Positions 7,061-14,808 of a DNA stretch of 23,080 nucleotides are shown piece by piece. The stretch comes from JAUJOE01 sp038252945. GTDB lineage: Bacteria; Actinomycetota; Actinomycetes; Propionibacteriales; Nocardioidaceae. The position numbers and the translations under genes are program-made. The notes under the pieces were generated by a model that saw only the letters and a list, made by a program, of their open reading frames with translations, did not search any database and was not told where the DNA came from. The stretch is from contig JBBSHN010000027.1 of the NCBI GenBank assembly GCA_038252945.1, positions 1 through 23,080 of the forward strand. Reading direction: 5' to 3'. The stretch's first letter is position 1; every line of letters starts with the position of its first letter.

Positions 7061-8689
7061 TCACGACAGCGCGGCAGCGACCACTCCCCGGGCCTCCTGT
7101 TGGACGACGGCGAGGTGCTCGGGGCCGTGAAACGACTCAGCGTAAATCTTGTAGACGTCTTCGGTCCCAGAGGGCCTGGCGGCGAACCAGGCAGACTCGG
7201 TAACGACCTTGAGCCCTCCGATCGGTGCTCCGTTGCCGGGGGCACTCGTCAACGTCGCCAGGACACGCTCGCCGGCAACGGAGTCCGCGGCCACGTCACT
7301 GGCGGACAGTCGGGCCAGCTTCGCCTTTTGCGCCTTGCTTGCGGGGGCGTCGATGCGGGCGTACGCCGGGTCCCCGTGCCGCTTCACCAGTTCGGCGTAA
7401 AGCTGGCTCGGCGATCGGCCCGTGACCGCGAGCATCTCACTCGCCAGCAGAGCGGCAATGATGCCGTCTTTGTCCGTCGTCCAGGTTGAGCCGTCGCGTC
7501 GCAAGAACGACGCGCCCGCCGACTCCTCACCACCGAAGCCCACGTTTTGATCGAGGAGTCCCGGCACGAACCACTTGAAGCCCACGGGTACCTCGAGCAG
7601 CTCGCGGTGGAGGTCGGCGGCCACGCGGTCGATCATCGACGAGCTGACCAGTGTCTTGCCGATGGCGGCCGAGGAGGGCCAGTGGGTCCGTTTCTCGAAG
7701 AGGTACCGGATAGCCGCCGCGAGGAAGGCGTTCGGGTTCATGAGTCCGGAGTCCGGCGTGACGATGCCGTGCCGGTCGCTGTCGGCGTCGTTACCGGTGG
7801 CGATGTCGTAGTCATTCCGGACTCCGATGAGCGAAGCCATGGCGTATCGCGAAGAGCAGTCCATCCGGATCTTCCCGTCCGCGTCAAGCGGCATGAAGCT
7901 CCACCGTGGATCGACGGTGGGGTTGACGACCGTGAGGTTCAGGCGGAAGCGGTCGGCGATAGCGGCCCAGTAGTCGACACTTGCACCACCGAGCGGGTCG
8001 GCGCCAATCCGCACTTCTGCGGAGCGGATGGCCTCGAGGTCGACGACCGAGGGCAGGTCCTCCACGTAGGTGCCGAGGAAGTCGTAACGCTCGCTGGCAG
8101 CCTCCGCACGCTCGCCTGAGACCCTTTTCACGCCCGTCCGTTCGGCCAGCAGCTGGTTGGCGCGCTGCTCGATCATGCTGGTGACTTCGGTGCCAGCAGG
8201 ACCCCCGTGCGGAGGGTTGTACTTGAACCCGCCGTCTCGCGGTGGGTTGTGCGACGGCGTGACGACGATTCCGTCCGCCTGACCGGCTTGGCCCGACCCG
8301 TTGAGGCGCAAGATGGCATGAGACACGGCGGGAGTTGGGGTGTAGCTGTCACGCGCGTCGATCAGCGCGGTGACTCCATTGGCGGCCAGGACCTCCAGGG
8401 CCGTACGCCACGCCGGCAGCGAGAGCGCATGAGTGTCTCGGCCGATGAGAAGCGGGCCGGTGATGTGTTGACTCGCGCGGTACTCACAGATGGCTTGGGT
8501 GATGGCCGCTATGTGCGCGTCATTGAAGGCGCAGTCAAGGCTGGCGCCGCGATGCCCGGAAGTTCCGAAAGCGACAAGCTGAGCGGGGTCGCTCGGGTCT
8601 GGGACGAGGTCGTAGTAGGCGGCGACGACCTGGTCGACGTCAATCAGATCCTCCGACTGAGCGGGCTGGCCAGCCCGGGGGTGCGCCAT
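7061..8689 (-). CDS. pgm: Phosphoglucomutase (alpha-D-glucose phosphate-specific)
   Basis: Interconverts glucose-1-phosphate and glucose-6-phosphate; the product Glc-1-P is the substrate of the uridylyltransferase at 11613. The match to E. coli Pgm runs end to end: RAGQPAQ..DLID at the N-terminus, FGTSGHRG, the phosphoserine loop VTPSHNPP, the metal loop GNDADSDRHG, the sugar-binding GGEESAGASF and the phosphate-binding ARPSGTEDVYKIY. Length is 542 aa from ATG 8689 (E. coli 546). A GTG at 8728 would add 13 residues, but E. coli and Streptomyces proteins begin at the position of ATG 8689, and this ATG sits six bases after a CAGAAT -10 with a good -35. The gene ends 97 bases before manC. Confidence 0.93.
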   Translation of the reverse strand: MAHPRAGQPAQSEDLIDVDQVVAAYYDLVPDPSDPAQLVAFGTSGHRGASLDCAFNDAHIAAITQAICEYRASQHITGPLLIGRDTHALSLPAWRTALEVLAANGVTALIDARDSYTPTPAVSHAILRLNGSGQAGQADGIVVTPSHNPPRDGGFKYNPPHGGPAGTEVTSMIEQRANQLLAERTGVKRVSGERAEAASERYDFLGTYVEDLPSVVDLEAIRSAEVRIGADPLGGASVDYWAAIADRFRLNLTVVNPTVDPRWSFMPLDADGKIRMDCSSRYAMASLIGVRNDYDIATGNDADSDRHGIVTPDSGLMNPNAFLAAAIRYLFEKRTHWPSSAAIGKTLVSSSMIDRVAADLHRELLEVPVGFKWFVPGLLDQNVGFGGEESAGASFLRRDGSTWTTDKDGIIAALLASEMLAVTGRSPSQLYAELVKRHGDPAYARIDAPASKAQKAKLARLSASDVAADSVAGERVLATLTSAPGNGAPIGGLKVVTESAWFAARPSGTEDVYKIYAESFHGPEHLAVVQQEARGVVAAALS

Positions 8690-8695
8690 GCGCAG

Positions 8696-8725
8696 ATTCT
8701 GCTCGACGACCTCGTCGACTGTCGA
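8696..8725 (-). promoter_or_regulatory. Leaderless-type promoter of pgm
   Basis: On the - strand: TCGACA (5 of 6 to TTGACA, 8720-8725), an 18-bp spacer, then CAGAAT (8696-8701), followed by six bases and ATG 8689. The -10 departs from TANNNT only at its first base. This decides the start codon in favour of 8689 over GTG 8728, because the GTG would lie upstream of the predicted transcript start. Confidence 0.5.
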
Positions 8726-8737
8726 CACCGCGAGGTC

Positions 8738-9358
8738 TCAGCCTCGCAACGCGATGAACAGGGGTGAAGTGGCGCTTGCCGAGGCGAGGCTGGCCGCCTG
8801 GGCCGGGGTGACGGCGAGCAGAACGAGTCCTCCCTGCTCCGTGTCGCCTGTGCTCTGCGGAAGAGTCACCACCGGCGCAGCGGAAGCCAGCAGCGTGGCC
8901 GGCCCGACTGTTGACCGCGCGGCGTACACGTCGATGGCGTCGCCGGGATGCAGCAAAGCCACCACATCGGGGTTCTGGATGGGCACCGCGGCGGCAACGA
9001 GCCCGGTGCCGTACCCCGCGAGCAGGGATCGGCCCAAGAGCCGGCGGTCAGTCAGCGGCTCCCCGGCGCGCATGGGTGCGGCCACCGTGTGTCCGATCAC
9101 CGTGGCCAGGGAAGAATAGGTGCCATCAGCGGTGACGTTGGGCGGCAGATGCACGAGGCTGACGTCGCCTGGCTGCAGATCCGCACCGCCGCTCAGGTCG
9201 TGCGCTGCCACGACCACCGAGACGGTGTCGGCAGGTGGCGGAGCGGCGGCTCGGGCAAAAAGAAAAACAGCGGCACCGGAAAGAACCGCCGCGAGTGCCC
9301 GGTGGTAACGCAGATAGAAGCGGCGCAGGCGCCTGGAAAAATTCCGCCGGTCGATCAC
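8738..9358 (-). CDS. SAF-domain membrane-anchored protein (RcpC/CpaB-like)
   Basis: A 206-aa protein with an Arg-rich N-terminus (RRNFSRRLRRFYLRYHR), one membrane segment (ALAAVLSGAAVFLFARAAA, about 23-41) and an extracytoplasmic SAF-type domain (VSVVVAAHDLSGGADLQPGDVSLVHLPPN...GHTVAAPMRAGEPLT), followed by an RcpC/CpaB-like beta region (ALLHPGDAIDVYA). SAF proteins of this kind occur in Flp pilus assembly, but no pilus genes are in the window, so a pilus role is not supported; solitary copies beside fmdB are common in actinobacteria as far as I know. The start is GTG 9358, six bases after a TACTCT -10; no Shine-Dalgarno is present. It lies 60 bases downstream of fmdB. Confidence 0.8.
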   Translation of the reverse strand: MIDRRNFSRRLRRFYLRYHRALAAVLSGAAVFLFARAAAPPPADTVSVVVAAHDLSGGADLQPGDVSLVHLPPNVTADGTYSSLATVIGHTVAAPMRAGEPLTDRRLLGRSLLAGYGTGLVAAAVPIQNPDVVALLHPGDAIDVYAARSTVGPATLLASAAPVVTLPQSTGDTEQGGLVLLAVTPAQAASLASASATSPLFIALRG

Positions 9359-9364
9359 CAGATC

Positions 9365-9370
9365 AGAGTA
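9365..9370 (-). promoter_or_regulatory. Leaderless -10 element (TACTCT) of the SAF gene
   Basis: On the - strand TACTCT is followed by gatctg and then GTG 9358, the same six-base spacing as the other leaderless candidates here. It implies that the SAF gene has its own promoter in the 60-bp gap after fmdB rather than relying on read-through. Confidence 0.5.
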
Positions 9371-9418
9371 GAAAATGCGCCGTTCATTTCGCTGTGGTCA
9401 TCCACAGCCCGCCCTCAA

Positions 9419-9796
9419 CTAGCCGGACTTAGCTGCCGCTGTGGATGAGGAAGCATCGGAACCGCTCGACTGGCCGGAGTCAGCGCCTTTGCCGCGCGAC
9501 GGCCCTTTGCCTTCGCCGGACTGCTTCGACGAGCCTGCGCCTTCCGCCGGCGCCGACGTGGACTTTCCGGAGTCGGCGTCGGTTTTCCCGTTGCCTGAGC
9601 CAGCTTCTGAGGGTGGTGCGCCGCGACTGTCCGTGCGGTAAAACCCGGAACCCTTGAAGACCACACCCACCGGGCTCAGCAGCTTGCGCAACGGACCACC
9701 GCACACGTCGCATGTCGTCAAGGGCTCGTCGGTGAAGCTCTGCCGCGCCTCAAGTCGTTGGCCGCACTCGGTGCAGGCGTACTCGTAGACGGGCAT
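9419..9796 (-). CDS. FmdB-family zinc ribbon protein
   Basis: A 125-aa protein with an N-terminal FmdB/CxxC_CxxC_SSSS zinc ribbon: MPVYEYACTECG with C8 and C11, then C29 and C32 in TTCDVCGGPLRKLLS, followed by VVFKGSGFYRTD, the invariant end of the domain. After about residue 55 it becomes a disordered Ser/Gly/Lys/Ala tail. FmdB proteins are small putative regulators named from a formamidase gene cluster; their biochemical role is not settled. ATG 9796 has GAGGAG about 11 bases upstream. It is divergent from the secreted orphan gene at 9969. Confidence 0.9.
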   Translation of the reverse strand: MPVYEYACTECGQRLEARQSFTDEPLTTCDVCGGPLRKLLSPVGVVFKGSGFYRTDSRGAPPSEAGSGNGKTDADSGKSTSAPAEGAGSSKQSGEGKGPSRGKGADSGQSSGSDASSSTAAAKSG

Positions 9797-9874
9797 GTTC
9801 CGTTGGTCTCCTCAGTGAACCCCCGATTGCCAGTCGCGCCGGGGAAGTGGTGTGAGTGTATCTGTGGGTGTTAT

Positions 9875-9903
9875 GTGACAATAAGTGAAGACTCGACTAC
9901 TAT
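9875..9903 (+). promoter_or_regulatory. SigA-type promoter for the secreted orphan gene
   Basis: GTGACA (9875-9880, 5 of 6 to TTGACA), a 17-bp spacer and TACTAT (9898-9903, 4 of 6 to TATAAT, and TANNNT). The start of transcription would be near 9910, giving an untranslated leader of about 59 bases that carries GGAGG at 9954-9958 before GTG 9969. The surrounding stretch is notably AT-richer than the genes. Confidence 0.55.
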
Positions 9904-9968
9904 GTGTAATTGACCGTGCTCAATGGTACCCCTAAGTGGGCGCCCGACTACACGGAGGAATAGCAACT

Positions 9969-10832
9969 GTGACTAGGCAACTTCTCGGCGGCACGCTGGG
10001 CGCCGCGGTTCTTCTCGGCTCGATTGGCCTCGCGGACGCGTCAGCGGTGAGCACCAGCCCAGATGCTGTCTCCACGGGCCTGCGGAGCTCCGTGCTCGCG
10101 TGCAGTGGGACCAACGTTCACAAAGACGCGAACGGCAACTGTGTCGAGACCGTCGAGCCGGCCAATTCGACGTACACCCCGAAAGTGGCAGCGGCTACCA
10201 AGTGGTCGCGGACGCGGGCTCAGAATCTGCTCAACGGGGTGAACCACTTCTGTGCCACGCACACCGCCGCTCACATCAAGGCTCGATGGCGTCCCGGACT
10301 TTCGAAAGCGTCGGGTCAGACGCACTGGTTCAACCCCAATGGCGAGCCGGGTCTGCATCCGGGACGCCCACGGGCCGCGCTGATCTATGACGGCAGACTC
10401 GGCGGCGTCATGTTCACGGGCAAGCCTCTTCCGCGAATGGGCTCCATTCCACGGGCACACGTGCATGCCATGAATTCGAGCATGGCTATGAGCGGCGTGG
10501 AGATGATTCACGTCTTCTGCACCGGCCATCTGAAAGCGGCATTCACGCCCAACCGCCAGCTCGGCGTTAAGGCCGCAACGATCGCACTGCGGCTGAGGAT
10601 CAGACCGGCGGTCATGAAGCTGGGAGGCAGACAGCTTCGGCACGTGCGCGCGATGGTCCGGAACTTCTGCGGCGCCAAGCTCAAGCCGGTGGCGCCAGTC
10701 TTTCCGCGACGACCCGGCGGGCCGAAGCCGGTCCTAGAGGCGATGCGGACTGAGATCCGGCACTCGCTCATGCTCATGCATGAGCATCAGCTTCGGCAGG
10801 TCTGGCGCAAGATGAAGGCGTACGGAGTCTGA
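9969..10832 (+). CDS. Secreted Met/His-rich protein of unknown function
   Basis: No family is recognised. From GTG 9969 (GGAGG ten bases upstream) the protein has 287 aa and starts with a clear signal peptide (TRQLLGGTLGAAVLLGSIGL, then an ADASA-type cleavage region), so it is exported. The mature part has five Cys, is basic, and contains two Met/His-rich patches: HVHAMNSSMAMSGVEMIHV, followed shortly by FCTGH, and HSLMLMHEHQ near the C-terminus. The central region (ALIYDGRLGGVMFTGKPLP.MGSIPRAH) looks like an ordered beta domain. The C-terminal 100 residues are Arg/Lys-rich and probably helical. Met/His clusters in an exported protein can bind copper or other soft metals, but that is inference. 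A GTG at 9936 in the same frame would add 11 residues and lacks a ribosome-binding site. It has its own promoter and is flanked by oppositely oriented genes. Confidence 0.75.
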   Translation: MTRQLLGGTLGAAVLLGSIGLADASAVSTSPDAVSTGLRSSVLACSGTNVHKDANGNCVETVEPANSTYTPKVAAATKWSRTRAQNLLNGVNHFCATHTAAHIKARWRPGLSKASGQTHWFNPNGEPGLHPGRPRAALIYDGRLGGVMFTGKPLPRMGSIPRAHVHAMNSSMAMSGVEMIHVFCTGHLKAAFTPNRQLGVKAATIALRLRIRPAVMKLGGRQLRHVRAMVRNFCGAKLKPVAPVFPRRPGGPKPVLEAMRTEIRHSLMLMHEHQLRQVWRKMKAYGV

Positions 10833-10842
10833 CAGGTCGCAC

Positions 10843-10902
10843 GGAGTCAGGCTGACTCCTCGGGGCACCGGGCTGCCCGCAATGGCGCCGCCGAGTGCCC
10901 CG
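10843..10902. terminator. Tandem inverted repeats after the secreted orphan gene
   Basis: Two hairpins lie in the 149-bp convergent gap. GGAGTCA-GGC-TGACTCC (10843-10859) is a perfect 7-bp stem. CGGGGCAC (10861-10868) pairs with GTGCCCCG (10895-10902), an 8-bp stem around a 26-base loop. Neither is followed by a T-run, which is usual for high-GC actinobacterial terminators. Confidence 0.45.
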
Positions 10903-10969
10903 GTGGTTTGCGACTGCTCATCTGGTCGGTCGCAGTACCGTGCGCACGCTGCTCCCGGGGAAGTCTGGG

Positions 10970-10983
10970 AGCTCCCGGGAGCT
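10970..10983. repeat. Perfect 14-bp palindrome at the 5-FCL stop codon
   Basis: AGCTCCCGGGAGCT is a perfect palindrome that overlaps the stop codon of the cyclo-ligase gene (stop at 10982-10984, - strand). GCTCCCGGG also occurs just upstream at 10951-10959, so the sequence can fold in alternative ways. Either a terminator element or a protein site is possible. Confidence 0.5.
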
Positions 10984-11560
10984 AAGGATGAAGCCGAAGG
11001 ATCCGCGTGGGGGTTACAAGTACGTCGACGGGCTGGTCGTGCGGCTCGTACGGGACGGCCTCGAGCACCTCGTCGTCGTACAGCAGGAGGCACCGCCGCA
11101 CCGACGCCGCCAGATCGGCCAACGCACGGTCGTATGATCCACCACCTCTGCCCAGCCGGTGCCCACGCAGATCGCCTGCGACCCCTGGACAGACGATCAC
11201 GTCCACCCTTCGGAATCTCTGGTCTCCCTCCTCGAGGCTCTGCAGGTGGTCCGGCGCCGCCTCCGGAGACCCGTTCGACAAGGTGAGCGGTTTCCAGCGC
11301 AGCGAGTTGTCGGCTTGCCTGTCGGGGAGCAGCACCGTGACGGACGCGTCGCACAAGGCTGAGAGCAGCGGACCGGTGCCTGGCTCCCCCGGCAGGGAAC
11401 GGTAGGCCGCAACGGTAGAGGCGGCCCGCATCTCCGGAAGGCCGAGCACCTGCTCACAGAGCCGTTGTGCCAAGCGCTGCTGCTGATGCTGCGACATCTC
11501 ATGCCGACGGTCGAGCACAGCCCGCCGCAGCATGCTCTTGTCGGCGCGCGGACCACTCAT
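10982..11560 (-). CDS. 5-formyltetrahydrofolate cyclo-ligase
   Basis: A 192-aa enzyme that converts 5-formyl-THF to 5,10-methenyl-THF using ATP. The N-terminal pattern (KSMLRRAVLDRRHEMS) is the family's basic helix, AAYRSLPGEPGT is the substrate loop, and GHRLGRGGGSYDRAL is the ATP-binding signature. Length is typical. ATG 11560 lies six bases after TACCTT on the - strand and there is no Shine-Dalgarno, so a leaderless transcript is likely. It is divergent from the uridylyltransferase with only 52 bases between starts. Confidence 0.92.
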   Translation of the reverse strand: MSGPRADKSMLRRAVLDRRHEMSQHQQQRLAQRLCEQVLGLPEMRAASTVAAYRSLPGEPGTGPLLSALCDASVTVLLPDRQADNSLRWKPLTLSNGSPEAAPDHLQSLEEGDQRFRRVDVIVCPGVAGDLRGHRLGRGGGSYDRALADLAASVRRCLLLYDDEVLEAVPYEPHDQPVDVLVTPTRILRLHP

Positions 11561-11566
11561 GTGGTC

Positions 11567-11572
11567 AAGGTA
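11567..11572 (-). promoter_or_regulatory. Leaderless -10 element (TACCTT) of 5-FCL
   Basis: On the - strand TACCTT, then gaccac, then ATG 11560. The spacing of six bases equals that of the divergent uridylyltransferase promoter 28 bp away. A clear -35 is not seen. Confidence 0.5.
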
Positions 11573-11600
11573 GGGGAGACGCGGCGTCGCAAGCGGTCAC

Positions 11601-11606
11601 TAGCAT
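11601..11606 (+). promoter_or_regulatory. Leaderless -10 element (TAGCAT) of the uridylyltransferase
   Basis: TAGCAT, then gccagc, then ATG 11613. No ribosome-binding site precedes this ATG. With the opposing 5-FCL element at 11567-11572 the two -35 regions must interleave within 28 bp, so the two promoters probably compete for polymerase. Confidence 0.5.
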
Positions 11607-11612
11607 GCCAGC

Positions 11613-13004
11613 ATGAGCGAAGACGGACTCGCAGCAGCTGTCGAAAAGATGCGTGCCGGAGGCGTTCACCCGCTGGCGATCGACGTCTTCGCTCACTACT
11701 ACAGACAGCTGGAGAGCGGGGCTACCGGCATACTTCCGGAGTCGGACATCGAACCGCTGGCGGATCCGCCACATCTCGACGATATTCAGTTCGACCCAGA
11801 CGCCGGATCTGCCGCCCTCAACGACACCGTGGTGATCAAGGTCAACGGTGGACTCGGTACGTCGATGGGCATGGACCGGGCCAAGACGCTGCTTGAAGTT
11901 CGCGAGGGACTGACCTTTCTGGACCTGATCGCCCGTCAGGTGCTGCACGAGCGCCAGCGGACAGGGGTCCGGCTGCCCCTCATCCTCATGAACTCCTTCC
12001 GCACCCGGAGCGACTCCCTCGCGGCGCTGGCTGCCTACCCCGACCTTCCTGTCGGTGATCTGCCGCTTGACTTCGTGCAGAACCGAGAGCCCAAACTGCG
12101 ATCTGACGACCTGATGCCGGTGGAGTGGCAAGCCGACCCGAGCCTGGAGTGGTGCCCTCCCGGTCATGGTGACATCTACACCGCCTTGTCAGCGTCAGGT
12201 CTGCTCGACCAGCTCTTGGCAGCCGGCTTTCGTTATGCCTTCGTGTCGAACAGTGACAACCTCGCGGCGACCGCAGATCCGCGGGTTGCCGCTTGGTTCG
12301 CGTCGACCGGTGCGCCGTTCGCGAGCGAGGTGTGTCGGCGCACTTCGGCGGACCGCAAAGGCGGGCACCTCGCCGTACGCCGAAGCGACGGTCAGCTGGT
12401 GTTGCGGGAGACCGCGCAGACCGCACCCGAGGACGCCGACGCTTTCACCGACCTCACCCGGCACCGCTACTTCAACTGCAACAACCTCTGGATGAACCTT
12501 GGGGCACTGAACGACACCCTGCGTGCCCGAGGTGGCGTGCTCGGCCTGCCGCTGATCCGCAATCCAAAGACCGTCGACCCGACGGATCCGTCCTCAACGG
12601 AGGTTGTGCAGATCGAGACGGCGATGGGCGCAGCCGTTGAGGTCTTCTCCGGTGCTGTCGCGCTGCAGGTGGGCCGCACTCGCTTTGTGCCGGTGAAGTC
12701 GACCAACGACCTTTTGGTGCTGCGGTCCGACGCCTACCAGCGGGCGGCCGACTTCTCGATGGCTCTCGCCGAAGAGCGTACCGATGCTCCGCTGGTCGAC
12801 CTCGACCCGAAGTACTACAAGCTGGTCGGCGACTTCGACTCTCGCTTTCCGCACGATGTGCCCTCGCTGATCGACGCTACCTCCCTCGCGGTGAGTGGAG
12901 ACTGGACGTTCGGGCGTGGAGTCGTCGTCCGCGGAGAGTGTCGGCTGGCGGAGGCCAACGCCGCGGGCACTGTGCCAGACGGCTCGGTTCTCGAGGGCAC
13001 TTAG
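11613..13004 (+). CDS. UTP--glucose-1-phosphate uridylyltransferase (UDPGP type)
   Basis: Makes UDP-glucose from UTP and Glc-1-P. It belongs to the UDPGP (eukaryote-like) family rather than the usual bacterial GalU family: VIKVNGGLGTSMGMDRAKTLL (residues 74-94) is the nucleotide loop, LMNSFRTRSDS and FVQNREPKL follow, WCPPGHGDIYTAL is the sugar-binding loop, and FVSNSDNLAA and the late KSTNDLLVLRSD complete the pattern. Length is 463 aa, usual for the bacterial members. The upstream sequence lacks a Shine-Dalgarno; a TAGCAT -10 six bases before the ATG fits a leaderless message. Pgm in the same window supplies its substrate. Confidence 0.92.
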   Translation: MSEDGLAAAVEKMRAGGVHPLAIDVFAHYYRQLESGATGILPESDIEPLADPPHLDDIQFDPDAGSAALNDTVVIKVNGGLGTSMGMDRAKTLLEVREGLTFLDLIARQVLHERQRTGVRLPLILMNSFRTRSDSLAALAAYPDLPVGDLPLDFVQNREPKLRSDDLMPVEWQADPSLEWCPPGHGDIYTALSASGLLDQLLAAGFRYAFVSNSDNLAATADPRVAAWFASTGAPFASEVCRRTSADRKGGHLAVRRSDGQLVLRETAQTAPEDADAFTDLTRHRYFNCNNLWMNLGALNDTLRARGGVLGLPLIRNPKTVDPTDPSSTEVVQIETAMGAAVEVFSGAVALQVGRTRFVPVKSTNDLLVLRSDAYQRAADFSMALAEERTDAPLVDLDPKYYKLVGDFDSRFPHDVPSLIDATSLAVSGDWTFGRGVVVRGECRLAEANAAGTVPDGSVLEGT

Positions 13005-13037
13005 AGCGTGCCGAAAAGGCTCGCTCGGGTGCCACAC

Positions 13038-13043
13038 TAGGGT
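13038..13043 (+). promoter_or_regulatory. Possible -10 (TAGGGT) for the glp-moaC-mog operon
   Basis: TAGGGT fits TANNNT in the 83-bp gap before glp and would place the transcript start near 13050, about 38 bases ahead of the ATG. No good -35 is visible, and no strong ribosome-binding site precedes the ATG at 13088. Confidence 0.3.
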
Positions 13044-13087
13044 GAAGGCAGCCCCGTCCGTATCTGACGAGAGCCGCTTAAGCCCTC

Positions 13088-14308
13088 ATGCGAACTGTTG
13101 ACGAGCACCTCAGCCGGATCCTCGACGTTGTGGAGCCGCTGCCGCCGTACGAGCAGCCGCTTCTGGAAGCGCTCGGCCTGCCGGTCTGCCAGGACGTCAC
13201 CGCGACCCTGGATCTGCCCAGCTTCGACAACTCGGCGATGGATGGCTACGCCTGCCGCCTCGACGAGGTACAGGACGCATCACCTGAAAATCCGGTGCTG
13301 CTGCCGGTGGTCGGCGAGTCGGCTGCCGGGCAGTCACACGCGTACGCGTTGGCGCCCGGTCAGGCGGTAAAGATCATGACGGGGGCTCCCTTGCCGACTG
13401 GCGCCGACGTGGTTGTTCCGGTCGAGTGGACCGACGGCGGGCGTGCAAAGGTGACCATCTTCTCGGCCCCCACGCTGGGTCAGCACGTACGTCCGCGAGG
13501 CGAAGATGTGCGGTCCGGTGACCTGCTGATTCAGGAGGGCACGGTGCTGGGCCCCCGTCAGGTGGCGATTCTGGCAGCTGTGGGGCTGGCGCAGGTCCGC
13601 GCTCGCCCACGACCTCGCGTGGTGGTGATCTCCACCGGAAGCGAGCTGCGCGAGCCGGGCGAATCACTCGGATTCGACTCGGTGTACGACGCAAACTCCT
13701 ACGCGCTCGCGGCGGCGGCGCGGCAGGCTGACGCCATCGCCTACCGCGTTGGCATCGTGGCTGACGACCGTGCCGAGCTGAGCGACGCTTTGTCCGACCA
13801 GCTCGTGCGTGCTGACCTCGTCGTCACCAGCGGCGGCGTCAGCAAAGGCGACTACGACGTGGTCAAGGAGGTGCTGAGCCGGGTGGGCACCGTGGAGTTC
13901 ACCGAGGTGGCGATGCAGCCGGGCAAGCCGCAGGGGTTCGGCACCATCGGGGAGGACGCCACCCCCATTTTCACGCTTCCCGGCAACCCGGTGTCGTCGT
14001 ACGTGTCGTTCGAAGCGTTCGTGTTGCCCGCGATCCGGCGGATGATGGGCCGGCTGCCGTATCGGCGGCCGCTGGTGCGGGCGACGTGCACGGCGGCCTT
14101 CGCATCTGTGCAGGGACGCCGACAGTACGTGCGAGGTCGCTTCGACGTGACCCCCCGAGGTGCGGCGGTTGCTCCGATCGGTGGGCACGGCTCGCACCTG
14201 ATCGGCAACCTGGCACAGTCGAACTCCTTCATCGTCGTGCCAGAGGGCGTCGCGGGTGTCGAGGTGGGTGAAACGGTCGATGTTGCCGCCCTCGATCGGA
14301 ACTTCTGA
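13088..14308 (+). CDS. glp: Gephyrin-like molybdotransferase Glp (MoeA family)
   Basis: A MoeA/gephyrin-E-domain protein of 406 aa, the family that inserts molybdate into adenylated molybdopterin. Motifs in order: LPSFDNSAMDGYA near residue 50, VKIMTGAPLPTGADVVVPVE, VRPRGEDVRSGDLLI, the MPT-binding VTSGGVSKGDYDVVKEVL, VAMQPGKPQGFG and FTLPGNPVSSYVSFEAFVLPAIRRMMG. In actinobacteria the MoeA paralogue encoded close to a GlpR membrane protein is Glp, which in Corynebacterium glutamicum has been described as a divisome partner of FtsZ; the GlpR gene at 16005 makes that reading likely here. It may act in cofactor synthesis, cell division or both, since moaC and mog follow directly. Its TGA overlaps the moaC ATG by one base. 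Confidence 0.9.
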   Translation: MRTVDEHLSRILDVVEPLPPYEQPLLEALGLPVCQDVTATLDLPSFDNSAMDGYACRLDEVQDASPENPVLLPVVGESAAGQSHAYALAPGQAVKIMTGAPLPTGADVVVPVEWTDGGRAKVTIFSAPTLGQHVRPRGEDVRSGDLLIQEGTVLGPRQVAILAAVGLAQVRARPRPRVVVISTGSELREPGESLGFDSVYDANSYALAAAARQADAIAYRVGIVADDRAELSDALSDQLVRADLVVTSGGVSKGDYDVVKEVLSRVGTVEFTEVAMQPGKPQGFGTIGEDATPIFTLPGNPVSSYVSFEAFVLPAIRRMMGRLPYRRPLVRATCTAAFASVQGRRQYVRGRFDVTPRGAAVAPIGGHGSHLIGNLAQSNSFIVVPEGVAGVEVGETVDVAALDRNF

Positions 14309-14808
14309 TGAGTTCCGCTGAACGGCCGCACCAGCTGACCCACGTAGACGAGGGTGGAGCCGCCCGCATGGTAGACGTCTCCGGCAAGGCCGTCACCGAG
14401 CGCCAAGCGGAAGCCACTGGGCGGGTACTCATCTCTCACTCCGTAGTGGAGCTGCTCCGCGGTGACGGCGTGCCGAAGGGCGATGCTCTTGGGGTCGCTC
14501 GGGTCGCCGGCATTTTGGCAGCGAAACGGACCTCGGATCTAGTGCCACTGTGTCACCCGCTGTCGATCAGCGGCGTAACCGTCGATCTCAAGGTTGCCGA
14601 CGACGCGGTGGAGATTTCCGCAACCGTGCGCACCACTGATCGGACCGGCGTGGAGATGGAGGCGCTGACCGCTGTCAGCGTCGCCGCTTTGACGGTCGTC
14701 GACATGGTGAAGGCAGTGGACAAGGCGACGGTGATCGACGACGTCAAGATCGTCGCGAAGTCCGGAGGCCGCAGCGGCACTTGGACTCGACCGGAGCGTG
14801 ACCCGTGA
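14308..14808 (+). CDS. moaC: Cyclic pyranopterin monophosphate synthase MoaC
   Basis: Catalyses formation of cyclic pyranopterin monophosphate, an early step of molybdenum cofactor synthesis, together with MoaA (not in the window). Family motifs are clear: MVDVSGKAVTERQAEATG, GDALGVARVAGILAAKRTSDLVPLCHPL with the active-site His, and GVEMEALTAVSVAALTVVDMVKAVDK. Length is 166 aa, usual for the family. It starts within the glp stop (TGATG) and ends in a GTGA overlap with mog, so the three genes are tightly coupled. Confidence 0.96.
   Translation: MSSAERPHQLTHVDEGGAARMVDVSGKAVTERQAEATGRVLISHSVVELLRGDGVPKGDALGVARVAGILAAKRTSDLVPLCHPLSISGVTVDLKVADDAVEISATVRTTDRTGVEMEALTAVSVAALTVVDMVKAVDKATVIDDVKIVAKSGGRSGTWTRPERDP

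Noticed and set aside
8689..8728. GTG 8728 as the start of phosphoglucomutase
   Set aside because: E. coli and Streptomyces Pgm begin at the position of ATG 8689, and the predicted promoter lies between the two codons.
8738..9358. Flp pilus assembly role for the SAF-domain protein
   Set aside because: Only the SAF/RcpC-like domain is present; no pilin, secretion ATPase or Tad gene occurs in the window.
11605..11616. Micro-ORF ATG-CCA-GCA-TGA overlapping the uridylyltransferase ATG
   Set aside because: The first ATG would lie before or at the predicted transcript start, and a three-codon frame is too short to distinguish from chance.
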